Shown here piece after piece: positions 45,808 through 55,288 of a stretch of DNA of 64,000 nt; positions within the stretch are counted from its first letter, which is position 1, and each line of letters starts with the position of its first letter. The position numbers and the translations under genes were made by a program. Under the pieces are notes generated by a model. It was not told where the DNA came from, did no database searches, and worked only from the letters and a program-made list of their open reading frames with translations. The stretch lies in the NCBI RefSeq assembly GCF_000179775.1, contig NZ_AEEB01000003.1, forward strand, positions 620,001 through 684,000. Reading direction: 5' to 3'. Source of the stretch: Ahrensia sp. R2A130. Its GTDB lineage: Bacteria; Pseudomonadota; Alphaproteobacteria; Rhizobiales; Rhizobiaceae.

Positions 45808-48207
45808 ATGAACGCCGCCCCTAGCCATAGGCACGTTCGCGCCCCGCTTGCGGCGCAACGAAGAATTGCGTCAGCCGCCCGCCTGCTTCTGCTGTCCACT
45901 GCACTGGTCGCAGCCCCTGCCCTTCAGGGCATTGGCACGACAAGTTCAGCCCTTGCCCAAAGCCTTGAGCAGCGCGACCCGAACGCCCAGCTTCTGCTGA
46001 AAGCGGATGAACTGATTTACGACAATGACAACGAGATCGTCACCGCGCGCGGCAACGTGCAGATGGACTATGACGGGTACAATGTTGTTGCTGACCGGGT
46101 ATCCTACAACCAGCAGACACGCCGTGTGAAAGCCTTCGGCAATGTCGAAATTCTGGAGCCGGACGGGAACCGGATTTTTGCAGATGAAATTGATCTAACC
46201 GATGATTTCGGCGAAGGCTTCGTCAACGCGCTGCGCGTGGAAACACCAGACAACACACGTTTTGCCGCTGAAAGTGCCGAGCGTTTTGCCGGACAAAAAA
46301 CTGTATTCAACCACGGCGTTTACACTGCTTGTGAGCCTTGCAAGGAACGCCCGGACAAGGCGCCCATCTGGCAGATCAAGGCCGAGAAAGTCATTCTCGA
46401 CGGTGTCGAGAAAACCGTGACCTACCGCAATGCACGCTTTGAACTCTTCGGCGCGCCCATCGCCTTCCTGCCCTACTTCCAGCATGCCGATCCCTCTATC
46501 AAACGTAAAAGCGGATTCTTGATCCCACGCGTCGGGTATAGCAGCGACCGCGGTGCCTATTACGAGCAATCCTATTTCCTCGTAACCGGTCCATCCCATG
46601 ACCTGACTGCGACAGGCACCTACTACAACCAGCAGGGCTTTCTTGGTCAGGCCGAGTGGCGCCACCAGTTGGAAAACGGCTTCTACAACATCCGCATCGC
46701 TGGCATCAGCCAAGAGAACAAAGGCCGTTTTGAATTCGCGCCGGACAACAGCGAGCGAGAACGCGGATTGATCGCCAGCAATGGGCGTTTCGATATTAAC
46801 CCGAACTGGGCGTTCGGCTGGAACCTGCTTGCCCAGAGCGACAGCAACTTTGCCCGCACTTACGATATCAGCGGATTGTCAGATCAGAACGTCACCAACC
46901 AGATCTACCTCACAGGCTTGGCAAAACGCAGTTATTTCAATCTCTCGGCCAAGCAATATCTGGTTCAAAACGAAACTATTGTGGGCACGGGCAACGCATT
47001 TTCATTCGAAAGCCAGCAGCCCACTGTTCTGCCGGTTCTCGATTATAACACAGTGCGCGACGACGAATTCCTTGGCGGTGAGTTCAAGCTTGACGTCAAT
47101 GTGGCTGCGATCAAACGCAATCAACTCGATGCCACGATCAAAGCATCTGGCGACAACCGCGTGAATGGTATCAACGGGGAAACTCTTCGAGCCAGCGTCG
47201 ACCTAAGCTGGCAAAAATCCATCGAAACGTCTTTCGGCTTTGTGGTCACACCAATAGCTTCGGTTCGCGGCGACTTCATGGAAGCGACTGGCCAAGCCTC
47301 AAGCGCATCATTGGCGACCAATTCGTCATTTGATCGAGGCGATGCATCACGTTTCCTGCCAACAGCCGGTATCGAGGTTCGCTACCCGCTACTCGTGACC
47401 ACCGAAACATCCAGTCACGTGTTCGAACCTATTGCGCAGGTCTTCCTGCGTCCCGAACTTGGCTACACCGGCGCCCGACCCAATGAAGACGCCCAGAGCC
47501 TCGTTTTCGATGCCAACAACCTGTTTAACCGCGACAAATTCTCAGGTTATGATCGTATCGAAGATGGCAGCCGTGCCAATATCGGCCTGCGCTACTCTGG
47601 TATCTTCGACAATGGCGTGACCTTAAACGGCTTGGTGGGCCAAAGCTTCGTAATTGGTGACCACAACCCATTTGCCCGCGAAGACGACCTGACAAACACG
47701 GGCGAAGAATCAGGTCTGGAATCAGACACGTCCGACTACGTCGCCGCGCTTTCTCTCGGCGGCAGCTCGGGCTGGTCACTCGGTGTGCAAGGCCGTTTCG
47801 ACGAGGACAGCATTGATCTGCGTCGTGGTGAGGTCGAGGCGAGCTATGGCAACGCATGGGGCAGCGCTTTTGCCAGTTACGCATTCATCGCCGCTCAACC
47901 TGACTACGCGTTTCCTGATGATCGGAGCCAGATTGCTGCCGGTACAACGATCAATTTCACCGAAAACTGGAGCGCATCAGCTCAGGTTACATACGATCTT
48001 CAGGACCATGCGCTTATCAGCGACACCCTGCTCTTGTCGTATATCGATGAATGTCTGACTTTCTCTATCGCTTTCACAGAAGCCCACTCCACATTGGACG
48101 ATTCCGATCCGGACAGAACCGTGTCCTTCAAGATTTCGCTGCGGACGCTGGGCGACTTCCAGCAGACGGTCAGCGATAATACGCTCGATCGCCTCGCCAA
48201 CGAATAG
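45808..48207 (+). CDS. lptD: LPS-assembly outer membrane protein LptD
   Basis: LptD is the 26-stranded barrel that inserts LPS in the outer leaflet. The 799-residue protein has an N-terminal basic region with a signal (roughly residues 1-50, ending SSALA), an OstA jellyroll domain (KADELIYDNDNEIVTARGNV; NVVADRVSYNQQTRRVKAFG), then a conserved link (HGVYTACEPC) and FPYFQHADPSIKRKSGFLIP-like wording, and a long beta-rich C-terminal barrel. Cysteines CEPC near 173 and one near the end could form the disulfides that regulate LptD. It starts at 45808 directly after the lptG stop. LptE is not seen here. Confidence 0.94.
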   Translation: MNAAPSHRHVRAPLAAQRRIASAARLLLLSTALVAAPALQGIGTTSSALAQSLEQRDPNAQLLLKADELIYDNDNEIVTARGNVQMDYDGYNVVADRVSYNQQTRRVKAFGNVEILEPDGNRIFADEIDLTDDFGEGFVNALRVETPDNTRFAAESAERFAGQKTVFNHGVYTACEPCKERPDKAPIWQIKAEKVILDGVEKTVTYRNARFELFGAPIAFLPYFQHADPSIKRKSGFLIPRVGYSSDRGAYYEQSYFLVTGPSHDLTATGTYYNQQGFLGQAEWRHQLENGFYNIRIAGISQENKGRFEFAPDNSERERGLIASNGRFDINPNWAFGWNLLAQSDSNFARTYDISGLSDQNVTNQIYLTGLAKRSYFNLSAKQYLVQNETIVGTGNAFSFESQQPTVLPVLDYNTVRDDEFLGGEFKLDVNVAAIKRNQLDATIKASGDNRVNGINGETLRASVDLSWQKSIETSFGFVVTPIASVRGDFMEATGQASSASLATNSSFDRGDASRFLPTAGIEVRYPLLVTTETSSHVFEPIAQVFLRPELGYTGARPNEDAQSLVFDANNLFNRDKFSGYDRIEDGSRANIGLRYSGIFDNGVTLNGLVGQSFVIGDHNPFAREDDLTNTGEESGLESDTSDYVAALSLGGSSGWSLGVQGRFDEDSIDLRRGEVEASYGNAWGSAFASYAFIAAQPDYAFPDDRSQIAAGTTINFTENWSASAQVTYDLQDHALISDTLLLSYIDECLTFSIAFTEAHSTLDDSDPDRTVSFKISLRTLGDFQQTVSDNTLDRLANE

Positions 48208-48323
48208 ATCATGACCGTGCCGCAATTGGCGGCCAAATCTCCCCGTCGGGGAAGAAGACAGCCGACCGGGCCAATAAAACAGATAAATCGGCGGCTAAGA
48301 GGGGCTAGTAAGCCAATATAACA

Positions 48324-49355
48324 ATGATGACACCGCAGAAAACTTTGTCGATTACCTCACTCCTGCTGGCAGCACTTGCCGTGGCGGGCTGCACGGGTTC
48401 CGGCAAGTCATCCGCCACATCTGCCTTGCAGGAACCGATTCCGGCACAAGAATCTGTGGTCGGCGCGCCCAAGGTTGCAACAATCAACAAACGTGGTGGC
48501 ACACGCATCGCCGTCTTGGTCAATGAAACACCTATTACCAGCACCGATATTGCACGCCGCGCCAAATTCGTGCGCTTGCGCCGAATGAAGGGCAACGCGA
48601 CCACAATTGCCACGAACGAATTGATCGACGAAGCGATCAAAATGAAAGAAGCGCGAAGGATTAATGCCGTCGCGTCCGATGCAGAGGTCAGTTCGGCCTA
48701 CGCAGGTTTTGCCAAGAACAACAAACTCACACAGCCTCAACTTGGTCAGGTTCTATCCCGAAGCGGCACCACAGTTCGCGGCTTCAAGGACTACATCCGT
48801 GCATCCCTATCGTGGCAGCGCGCCGTAGGCAGCCGCATGCGCGCTGAGGCGTCCGGCCGGGGCGGTCTGGGCGAAAAAGCAAAAGGCCCACGATTCCTGT
48901 CATCTGCAGGAACCCAAGGGGCAAAAGAAGGCGAATACACGCTGCAACAAATCGTCTTCGTCGTGCCCTCAGACAAGCGCGGTCAGCTTTCAGCCCGCCG
49001 TGCACAGGCCAACCAGTTCCGCACGCGTATGAACGGCTGCACAAATGCCCTCGAACTGGCCAAATCTCTCCGTGACGTCTCCGTTCGCGACCGCGGACGC
49101 CTGTTGGATTCGCAACTTCCTCCCCAATGGGCAAAGGAAATAAGAGCCCTGAGCGAAGGCGGCGTAACGCGCACGAAAGATACCGATAAAGGCGTTGAAA
49201 TGCTCGCCCTTTGTCGCAAACGCGAAGTGCGTGCATCGACATCCAGCACATCGGCCGACCTCTTCGGCGGCGCAAATTTTGCCGAGCAGCAATCAGAGAC
49301 GGAAAAGAAGTATCTGGCCGAGTTGAAGGAACGCGCTACAATTCAGCGCCGCTGA
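48324..49355 (+). CDS. SurA-like chaperone/peptidyl-prolyl isomerase, predicted lipoprotein
   Basis: SurA escorts outer membrane proteins through the periplasm. The 343-residue protein has a SurA N-terminal domain ([41 protein letters not shown]) followed by a diverged parvulin-like region ([16 protein letters not shown]; the strand ALCRKREV). Unusually the signal ends in a lipobox, VAGC with the cysteine at residue 23, so the protein is probably membrane-anchored rather than soluble. It lies between lptD (116 bases upstream) and pdxA (1 base after), the standard surA position. Chaperone function is inferred from domain and place; isomerase activity is doubtful. Confidence 0.82.
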   Translation: MMTPQKTLSITSLLLAALAVAGCTGSGKSSATSALQEPIPAQESVVGAPKVATINKRGGTRIAVLVNETPITSTDIARRAKFVRLRRMKGNATTIATNELIDEAIKMKEARRINAVASDAEVSSAYAGFAKNNKLTQPQLGQVLSRSGTTVRGFKDYIRASLSWQRAVGSRMRAEASGRGGLGEKAKGPRFLSSAGTQGAKEGEYTLQQIVFVVPSDKRGQLSARRAQANQFRTRMNGCTNALELAKSLRDVSVRDRGRLLDSQLPPQWAKEIRALSEGGVTRTKDTDKGVEMLALCRKREVRASTSSTSADLFGGANFAEQQSETEKKYLAELKERATIQRR

Positions 49356-49356
49356 T

Positions 49357-50382
49357 ATGACGCGTCAAATTGAACTGCCGCTTGCGGTTTCCATCGGTGA
49401 GCCCGCCGGTATCGGACCTGATATTCTTCTTGCCTTGGTGGCATCTAAAGCCGCCCTGCCTCCCTTGATCTGCTTTGCAGACCCAGATCAGTTGAACACC
49501 CGCGCCAAATTGCTAAACCTCGATCTCAAGATCGTGCAGCACGACTTCGCAAAACCTACCGCGAACAATGCAGGCGAACTCCAGGTGGTGCCACTAAAGA
49601 ACCAGCTCTCCGAACGCCCGGGCGTTGCAGAAACGAGCAATGGAGCAGGCGTAATCGAAGCCATCGACAGCGCTGTAACTGCGGTATGCGATGGACATGC
49701 GCGGGGCGTCGTCACGCTGCCGATCAACAAGAAGTCACTCTACGACGCAGGCTTTCGTCATCCCGGACACACGGAATATCTCGGCGAACTTGCCGCTCAT
49801 TTTCCCGGGCAATCCTCGCCGGTACGGCCTGTTATGATGCTGGCTGGCCCGGAACTACGAGCGGTGCCCGTCACCATTCATGTTCCTTTGTCGGATGTAC
49901 CCGGTGCATTGACCACGCAGGACATCATCGAGACAGTTACTATCACCAACGACGACATGAAAAGACGTTTCGGCATCGCGGTTCCACGTATAGCAATATC
50001 TGGCCTGAACCCGCATGCCGGCGAAGACGGCGCGATGGGCACGGAAGATCGCGACATCATCGCACCTGCAATCGCAACATTGCGGGAAGCCGGTGTTGAT
50101 TGCTGGGGCCCGCTGCCAGCCGACACCATGTTTCACGCCCCTGCCCGCGCGCGCTACGATGCAGCCGTCTGCATGTATCACGATCAGGCCTTGATACCTG
50201 CTAAGGCACTGGCCTTCGATGAGACCGTAAACGTGACGCTGGGCCTACCCTTCGTGCGCACATCGCCAGACCACGGCACAGCATTTGATGTCGCAGGAAC
50301 CGGCAAGGCCAACCCCGCCAGCACGTTTGCTGCACTGCGAATGGCCGATGAAATGAGTCAAAATTTCAAGGCCACACATTGA
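49357..50382 (+). CDS. pdxA: 4-hydroxythreonine-4-phosphate dehydrogenase
   Basis: PdxA oxidises 4-phosphohydroxy-L-threonine in pyridoxal phosphate synthesis. The 341-residue protein shows the start [35 protein letters not shown] with [10 protein letters not shown], the metal region [18 protein letters not shown] and [15 protein letters not shown], all family hallmarks with the metal histidines in HTEYL and MYHDQ. It follows the surA-like gene after 1 base and its stop overlaps the TTG start of rsmA. Confidence 0.96.
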   Translation: MTRQIELPLAVSIGEPAGIGPDILLALVASKAALPPLICFADPDQLNTRAKLLNLDLKIVQHDFAKPTANNAGELQVVPLKNQLSERPGVAETSNGAGVIEAIDSAVTAVCDGHARGVVTLPINKKSLYDAGFRHPGHTEYLGELAAHFPGQSSPVRPVMMLAGPELRAVPVTIHVPLSDVPGALTTQDIIETVTITNDDMKRRFGIAVPRIAISGLNPHAGEDGAMGTEDRDIIAPAIATLREAGVDCWGPLPADTMFHAPARARYDAAVCMYHDQALIPAKALAFDETVNVTLGLPFVRTSPDHGTAFDVAGTGKANPASTFAALRMADEMSQNFKATH

Positions 50383-51218
50383 GCCATATCGACGATCTAC
50401 CGCCACTGCGCGAGGTGATTGACCGCCACGAACTGGCGACAAAGAAGTCGCTTGGTCAAAATTTCCTGCTTGATCTCAACATCACAATGAAGATTGCCCG
50501 CGCTGCCGGTGATCTCACCCGGCACACGGTTTTGGAAATCGGCCCAGGACCCGGCGGCCTCACCAGAGCGCTATTAGCAAGCGGGGCAAAACATGTCGTG
50601 GCCATTGAACGTGATGCGCGGTGCATTCCGGTATTAGCGGAAATTTCGGACGCTTATCCGGGGCGTTTGACGGTGATCGAGGGAGATGCGTTGGCGCTCA
50701 ACCACGAACAGGTTCTTGCCGATGCAGGCGCAAGCGGCCCTGTAAAAATCGCGGCCAATTTACCCTATAACATCGCCACACCACTCTTTACCGGCTGGAT
50801 TACCGGAACCAATTGGCCACCATTTTGGAACGGCATGACGTTGATGTTCCAAAGGGAAGTGGCTCAGAGGATCTGCGCTGAACCGGGTGACAAAGCATGG
50901 GGTCGCCTTGGTGTTCTGGCCGGTTGGCGCAGCCATGCCGACATAGCATTCGACCTATCGCCGCAGGCTTTCTGGCCGCCACCAAAGGTCACATCATCCG
51001 TCGTTATGGTGCAGCCCCGCGCAGAACCTTTGCCTGTCGCAGTGAGCGATCTTGAAAAGATCACACAGGCTGCATTTGGCCAACGCCGCAAAATGCTGCG
51101 CCAAAGCCTGAAAAGCATGAACGGTGCAAGCCGACTGGAAGCAACCGGCATCGAAGGCACGAAACGCGCTGAGGAACTAGCCGTAGAAGATTTCGTGGCG
51201 CTGGCTAACGAGAAATAG
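50379..51218 (+). CDS. rsmA: 16S rRNA dimethyladenosine transferase
   Basis: RsmA (KsgA) dimethylates A1518 and A1519 of 16S rRNA late in 30S assembly. The 279-residue protein has [19 protein letters not shown], the SAM motif [29 protein letters not shown] and the catalytic motif [13 protein letters not shown]. The start is TTG at 50379 overlapping the pdxA stop (TTGA) with AAGG seven bases upstream; the first residues [14 protein letters not shown] match relatives, so the unusual start is well supported. Confidence 0.95.
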   Translation: MSHIDDLPPLREVIDRHELATKKSLGQNFLLDLNITMKIARAAGDLTRHTVLEIGPGPGGLTRALLASGAKHVVAIERDARCIPVLAEISDAYPGRLTVIEGDALALNHEQVLADAGASGPVKIAANLPYNIATPLFTGWITGTNWPPFWNGMTLMFQREVAQRICAEPGDKAWGRLGVLAGWRSHADIAFDLSPQAFWPPPKVTSSVVMVQPRAEPLPVAVSDLEKITQAAFGQRRKMLRQSLKSMNGASRLEATGIEGTKRAEELAVEDFVALANEK

Positions 51219-51227
51219 GCGTTAGAC

Positions 51228-51974
51228 CTATTCCAGCAGGCTTTCTACAAAATCTGTAACAGCCATCAAACGGCGGTCCCGTGCCAAACGCTCGGCGCGC
51301 AAAATTGCCTTCACATCGGCAAAACATTTGTCGAGATCGTCGTTCACCAGCGGATATTGATACTCGGTCCAATGGCGCATTTCGTTGCGCGAATTCTCCA
51401 GCCGTTGCGTGATGATCTCCGGCGAATCCTCCGCCCGCCGTTCCAATCGGGCGCGCAGCTCTTCCATCGATGGCGGTAGGATAAAGACCGATACGATGTC
51501 AGCGCGGACAGCCTCGAACATCTGTCTGGCACCCTGCCAGTCAATATCAAAGAGCATGTCCTGCCCTTTATCCATCGCGGCCTGAACAGGCGTCATCGGA
51601 GTGCCGTAGTAGTTCCCGTGAACCTCGGCCCATTCCAGCAGCCGTCCATTGTCACGCATATCGAGAAACGCTTGCTCGGTAACAAAATGATAGTCTTTGC
51701 CATCAATCTCACTACCACGGCGCGGACGGGTGGTGACGGATACCGACAAAGACAAATCCGGATCGTCCCGCAGCAGGTTGCGCGCAATGGTCGATTTTCC
51801 GGCACCGGACGGTGAAGACAAAACCAGCATCAAACCACGGCGCAACATAGGCTGCATGGCAGGGTTCGCACCGGTACGTGGCGGCACGACACCGTGCGTT
51901 GTGGACGTGTCTGAAGGGGACGAATCGGACAAGGCTGCACTCTGAAAAGCAAAACTGGTTTTAGAGTGTTCCAT
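51228..51974 (-). CDS. gmk: Guanylate kinase
   Basis: Gmk phosphorylates GMP to GDP. The P-loop reads [19 protein letters not shown], followed by [32 protein letters not shown] and the C-terminal lid region, all standard. From ATG 51974 the protein is 248 residues, about 40 longer than usual, with a Ser/Thr-rich N-terminal stretch of no visible fold. An inner ATG at 51857 ([11 protein letters not shown]) would give the usual length but has no ribosome site; a TTG at 52010 is also possible. Converges with rsmA with a 9-base gap. The yicC gene that often stands just upstream is missing. Confidence 0.93.
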   Translation of the reverse strand: MEHSKTSFAFQSAALSDSSPSDTSTTHGVVPPRTGANPAMQPMLRRGLMLVLSSPSGAGKSTIARNLLRDDPDLSLSVSVTTRPRRGSEIDGKDYHFVTEQAFLDMRDNGRLLEWAEVHGNYYGTPMTPVQAAMDKGQDMLFDIDWQGARQMFEAVRADIVSVFILPPSMEELRARLERRAEDSPEIITQRLENSRNEMRHWTEYQYPLVNDDLDKCFADVKAILRAERLARDRRLMAVTDFVESLLE

Positions 51975-52042
51975 AGCGCCTGTTCGTTCAAGGCGAGGCC
52001 TAATGCTCAAACAGAATTAATGTTTAACTTCAACGCGTGGCG

Positions 52043-53359
52043 TCAGTTTGCCGTGCTTGTGTCAGCATCCGCATCTTCGCTGGCCGCTTTTTCAGCATCC
52101 TGCTTGCGTTGCGCTTCAATCGCCCGCCACTTTTTCACATTGGCATTGTGCTCCGCCAACGTTTTCGAAAAGACGTGCCCGCCGGTGCCATCAGCAACGA
52201 AGTAGAAGTCATCAGTCTGCAACGGATTGGCCACAGCTTCCATCGAAGCGCGGCCAGGGTTGGCAATCGGTGTCGGTGGCAGACCGTTGATCTGATAGGT
52301 ATTATACGGCGTCTGGCGATCCAGCTCGGAACGGCGCAGACCGCCCCGATCCTTCGGCTTACCCTCACCACCCCAGATGCCGTAAATCACGGTCGGGTCG
52401 GTCTGCAGCCGCATTCCTTTGTTGAGGCGGTTTATGAAAACCGACGCGACGTGCGGGCGTTCCGAGCCGATGCCGGTTTCTTTCTCGACGATAGAAGCGA
52501 GGATGACGAGTTCTTCTGGTGACTTCAGAGGTAGCCCATCAGCGCGGCTGTTCCAGATTTCACGCAACGATTTCTGCTGAGCATCCTTCATCCGCACGAT
52601 CAACTGATCACGTGTATCGCCTTTTTGCACCGCATAGGTGTTGGGCAAAAGACTGCCTTCGGCAGGCACGGCAAGAACGTCACCCGTCAAACGTTCATCG
52701 GCAATGATGCGCTCGACAATGCGATAGGATGTCCAGCCCTCCGGGAACGTGACCGAACGGGTGATCGCACGACCCTCAGTCAACTGCATCATCACCTGGC
52801 GCATAGACATGCCGGGATTGAATGCAAACTCACCGGCCTTCAAATCAGACGCTTTTCCCGACGATTGAACGCCCCGCAGAAAAACCCGCAAAGGCCCTTG
52901 CTGGGGGATGATGTTCTGCTGCTCGAGACCAGTGATTATGGATGCGAAAGTGGCACCGCGCGGAACCTCGAATGTCGTGTCTTGTTCCAACGGTCCCCGC
53001 GCTTCGAACTGCGTCTTGCCGTACCAGACGGAGCCGACAAACAGCAGCGCACCGATGATTGCCAGCGTCATAATGAAGTTGAACAGGCGTACCGTCATGC
53101 TTTTGGCAGACCGCGACCGGCGTTTCGTTCTCGGGTCGCTGGTGGGCGGCAGTTCGCCAACAGGTTCCAAGCCTTCACGCGATACGGAATCGCGATATTC
53201 GTACACCGGCTCGGGACGCGGTTGCTCCGGCGTTTGCGGCGCCGGGCGACCTTGCGCTTGTGGTGGCAACGCGTACTCGGAACGGGGGCGATAACCGCCT
53301 GCCTCGTTGGAGGCACCGTCTCGTGGTTGGCGTCCGAATGGGGTGTCGTTGTCACTCAA
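52043..53359 (-). CDS. mltG: Endolytic murein transglycosylase MltG
   Basis: MltG cuts nascent glycan strands and sets peptidoglycan strand length. The 438-residue protein has a long, disordered cytoplasmic N-terminus rich in Pro, Gln and Arg (about 1-88), one membrane helix (FIMTLAIIGALLFVGSVWYG), a LysM-like segment and the YceG catalytic domain with the glutamate in LASIVEKETGIGSERP and NRLNKGMRLQTDPTVIYG. The start is a TTG at 53359, supported by the beginning MSDNDTPFG seen in relatives rather than by a ribosome site. It lies between fabF and gmk as usual. Confidence 0.92.
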   Translation of the reverse strand: MSDNDTPFGRQPRDGASNEAGGYRPRSEYALPPQAQGRPAPQTPEQPRPEPVYEYRDSVSREGLEPVGELPPTSDPRTKRRSRSAKSMTVRLFNFIMTLAIIGALLFVGSVWYGKTQFEARGPLEQDTTFEVPRGATFASIITGLEQQNIIPQQGPLRVFLRGVQSSGKASDLKAGEFAFNPGMSMRQVMMQLTEGRAITRSVTFPEGWTSYRIVERIIADERLTGDVLAVPAEGSLLPNTYAVQKGDTRDQLIVRMKDAQQKSLREIWNSRADGLPLKSPEELVILASIVEKETGIGSERPHVASVFINRLNKGMRLQTDPTVIYGIWGGEGKPKDRGGLRRSELDRQTPYNTYQINGLPPTPIANPGRASMEAVANPLQTDDFYFVADGTGGHVFSKTLAEHNANVKKWRAIEAQRKQDAEKAASEDADADTSTAN

Positions 53360-53467
53360 GGTTCAAGCCGCTTCTTCAAAATCGGTGGGTTCGCTTCACC
53401 GAACCGTGTTGGCTAAAACAAGCAATTCAATATGGCAGAACTGCGCGTCGGTGCCGAACTTCGTGCG

Positions 53468-54724
53468 TCAGTTCACTTTCGTGAACGCAAGCGCGGCGTT
53501 GGTACCGCCGAAGCCGAAGGAGTTTGACAGCACAGTGGTCAACTCTTTTTCTTTCGCTTTGTGCGGGATCAAATCGATCTGCGTTTCCACGTCCAATTTA
53601 TCGAGGTTCAGCGTCGGCGGCATCATGCCGTCGCGCATGGCGAGCAGGCAGAAAATCGCTTCAGCAGAACCGGCAGCGCCCAACAGGTGTCCAATGGCAG
53701 ATTTGGTGGAAGACATGGAAAGGTTAGGCGCATGATCGCCCACAAGGCGCTCTACTGCGCCCAATTCCATCGTGTCCGCCATGGTTGAGGTGCCGTGGGC
53801 GTTCACATAATCGATCTCGGAAGCATCAATTCCAGCACGCTTCAAGCAAGCCTTCATGGCGCGATAGGCACCCTCGTGATTCTCAGCAGGTGCGGTGATG
53901 TGGAAGGCGTCTCCGGAGAGACCGTAACCGACAAGCTCGCCATAAATCTTGGCTCCTCGCGCTTTGGCGTGTTCGTACTCTTCCAGCACGACGATGCCTG
54001 CGCCCTCGCCCATGACGAAACCGTCGCGGTCAGCATCCCAAGGACGCGACGCTTTCTCAGGTTCATCATTGTAGGATGTGGACAGCGCTTTGCAGGCGGC
54101 AAAACCGGCCAACGAAATGCGGCATACGGGCGATTCTGCACCGCCAGCAACCATCACGTCGGCATCACCAAGCGCGATCATACGGCCAGCGTCGCCGATG
54201 GCGTGTGCGCCGGTGGAACAGGCCGTCACCACAGAATGGTTGGGGCCTTTGAGGCCGTGCATGATCGAGACATAGCCGGATGCGAGATTGATCAAACGGC
54301 CCGGGATAAAGAACGGCGACACGCGGCGCGGGCCGCGCTCGGCCAGCAAAAGCGATGTCTGCTCGATACCCTGCAAACCGCCGATGCCGGACCCGATCAT
54401 GGTGCCGGTGGCGCATTTTTCGTCTTCTGTAGAAGGGTGCCAACCGGCGTCGTTGAGGGCCTGCGTCGCGGCGGAAACGGCATAGACGATAAAAGGATCG
54501 ACCTTGCGTTGTTCCTTCACCTCCATCCAGTCGTCAGGGTTCCAGGCATCCAGCGCGTCGCCGCGCGGTATCTGGCAAGCGATCTGCGCGGGCAGATCAT
54601 CGACCTGAAAATCGGTCACCTTCCGCGCGGTGCTTTTACCGGCAAGAATGTTGGCCCAGCTGGATTCAGCGGTACCGCCAGCTGGCGACACCATGCCGAT
54701 ACCCGTTACAACGACGCGTCTCAT
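53468..54724 (-). CDS. fabF: Beta-ketoacyl-ACP synthase II
   Basis: FabF elongates acyl-ACP with malonyl-ACP. The 418-residue protein starts MRRVVVTGIGMVSPAGG and has the catalytic cysteine in VVTACSTGAHAIGDA (near residue 170), and the two histidines in YVNAHGTSTMADTMEL and SAIGHLLGAAGSAEA. The start at 54724 matches the family; the frame stays open 10 codons further. It is downstream of acpP, with two hairpins in between, and upstream of mltG. Confidence 0.97.
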   Translation of the reverse strand: MRRVVVTGIGMVSPAGGTAESSWANILAGKSTARKVTDFQVDDLPAQIACQIPRGDALDAWNPDDWMEVKEQRKVDPFIVYAVSAATQALNDAGWHPSTEDEKCATGTMIGSGIGGLQGIEQTSLLLAERGPRRVSPFFIPGRLINLASGYVSIMHGLKGPNHSVVTACSTGAHAIGDAGRMIALGDADVMVAGGAESPVCRISLAGFAACKALSTSYNDEPEKASRPWDADRDGFVMGEGAGIVVLEEYEHAKARGAKIYGELVGYGLSGDAFHITAPAENHEGAYRAMKACLKRAGIDASEIDYVNAHGTSTMADTMELGAVERLVGDHAPNLSMSSTKSAIGHLLGAAGSAEAIFCLLAMRDGMMPPTLNLDKLDVETQIDLIPHKAKEKELTTVLSNSFGFGGTNAALAFTKVN

Positions 54725-54740
54725 GGAAATACCCGTTTTC

Positions 54741-54777
54741 GGTGGAGTGAACACTCACCGCGCCGCACGGGGCGCGG
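54741..54777. promoter_or_regulatory. Two tandem hairpins between acpP and fabF
   Basis: A GAGTG-AA-CACTC stem (about 54744-54756) is directly next to CCGCGCC and GGCGCGG (54758-54777). No U-tract follows, so they look like RNA stabilisers or partial terminators that could keep acpP transcript above fabF. Confidence 0.5.
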
Positions 54778-54832
54778 CATAGCCTGCGCGGCGGACGCGG
54801 TTTCCCGCGCCCAACGCTCAGACGGTAGAGGC

Positions 54833-55069
54833 CTAGGCCTTGTGCTTGTCGAGATAATCGACGGCGTTTTTCACAGTCTGGATGGTCTCGGCAGCGTCGT
54901 CTGGAATTTCCACGCCGAACTCTTCTTCGAAAGCCATCACCAGCTCGACGGTGTCGAGGCTGTCTGCGCCCAGATCGTCGATAAAGGAAGCGCTGGACAC
55001 GACCTTGTCTTCTTCAACGCCGAGATGCTCGACAACGATTTTCTTCACGCGTGCTTCTGTATCGCTCAT
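54833..55069 (-). CDS. acpP: Acyl carrier protein
   Basis: AcpP carries growing acyl chains on a phosphopantetheine arm. The 78-residue acidic protein has the attachment site [20 protein letters not shown] with the serine near residue 37. GGAG precedes ATG 55069. A possible promoter TTGATA-N17-TAGGTA lies upstream in the 219-base gap. In most relatives fabG would be immediately upstream; here an EamA gene on the other strand separates them. Confidence 0.98.
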   Translation of the reverse strand: MSDTEARVKKIVVEHLGVEEDKVVSSASFIDDLGADSLDTVELVMAFEEEFGVEIPDDAAETIQTVKNAVDYLDKHKA

Positions 55070-55288
55070 GGTATTCTCCGTTATCGGCCTGCTAAATTGC
55101 TGGTTCTACCTAGTTAACGCCTAGCTACATATCAAGCGACAATCGGCAGATAGGATGAAGGTTCTATGCACCGAAATCTTGCGTATTTTCGCTCGTTCAG
55201 CCGCTGAAGGCATCCGCAGGGCAGCTTTGCTTGTGCGACAGGCTGAAAGGGCGTAGCGCGGCGCGACTCTTATCGGTGCGCTGGTCCC
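55070..55288. promoter_or_regulatory. Divergent control region of acpP and the EamA gene
   Basis: This 219-base gap must hold the acpP promoter, since fabG-fabD no longer reads through. On the minus strand TTGATA, a 17-base spacer and TAGGTA are a weak candidate within an imperfect dyad around GCGTTAAC. Nothing else is clear. Confidence 0.3.

Noticed and set aside
53795..55117. Long plus-strand open frame of 440 residues
   Set aside because: It is antisense to fabF and acpP, both certain genes, and its composition is the mirror of their codon bias.
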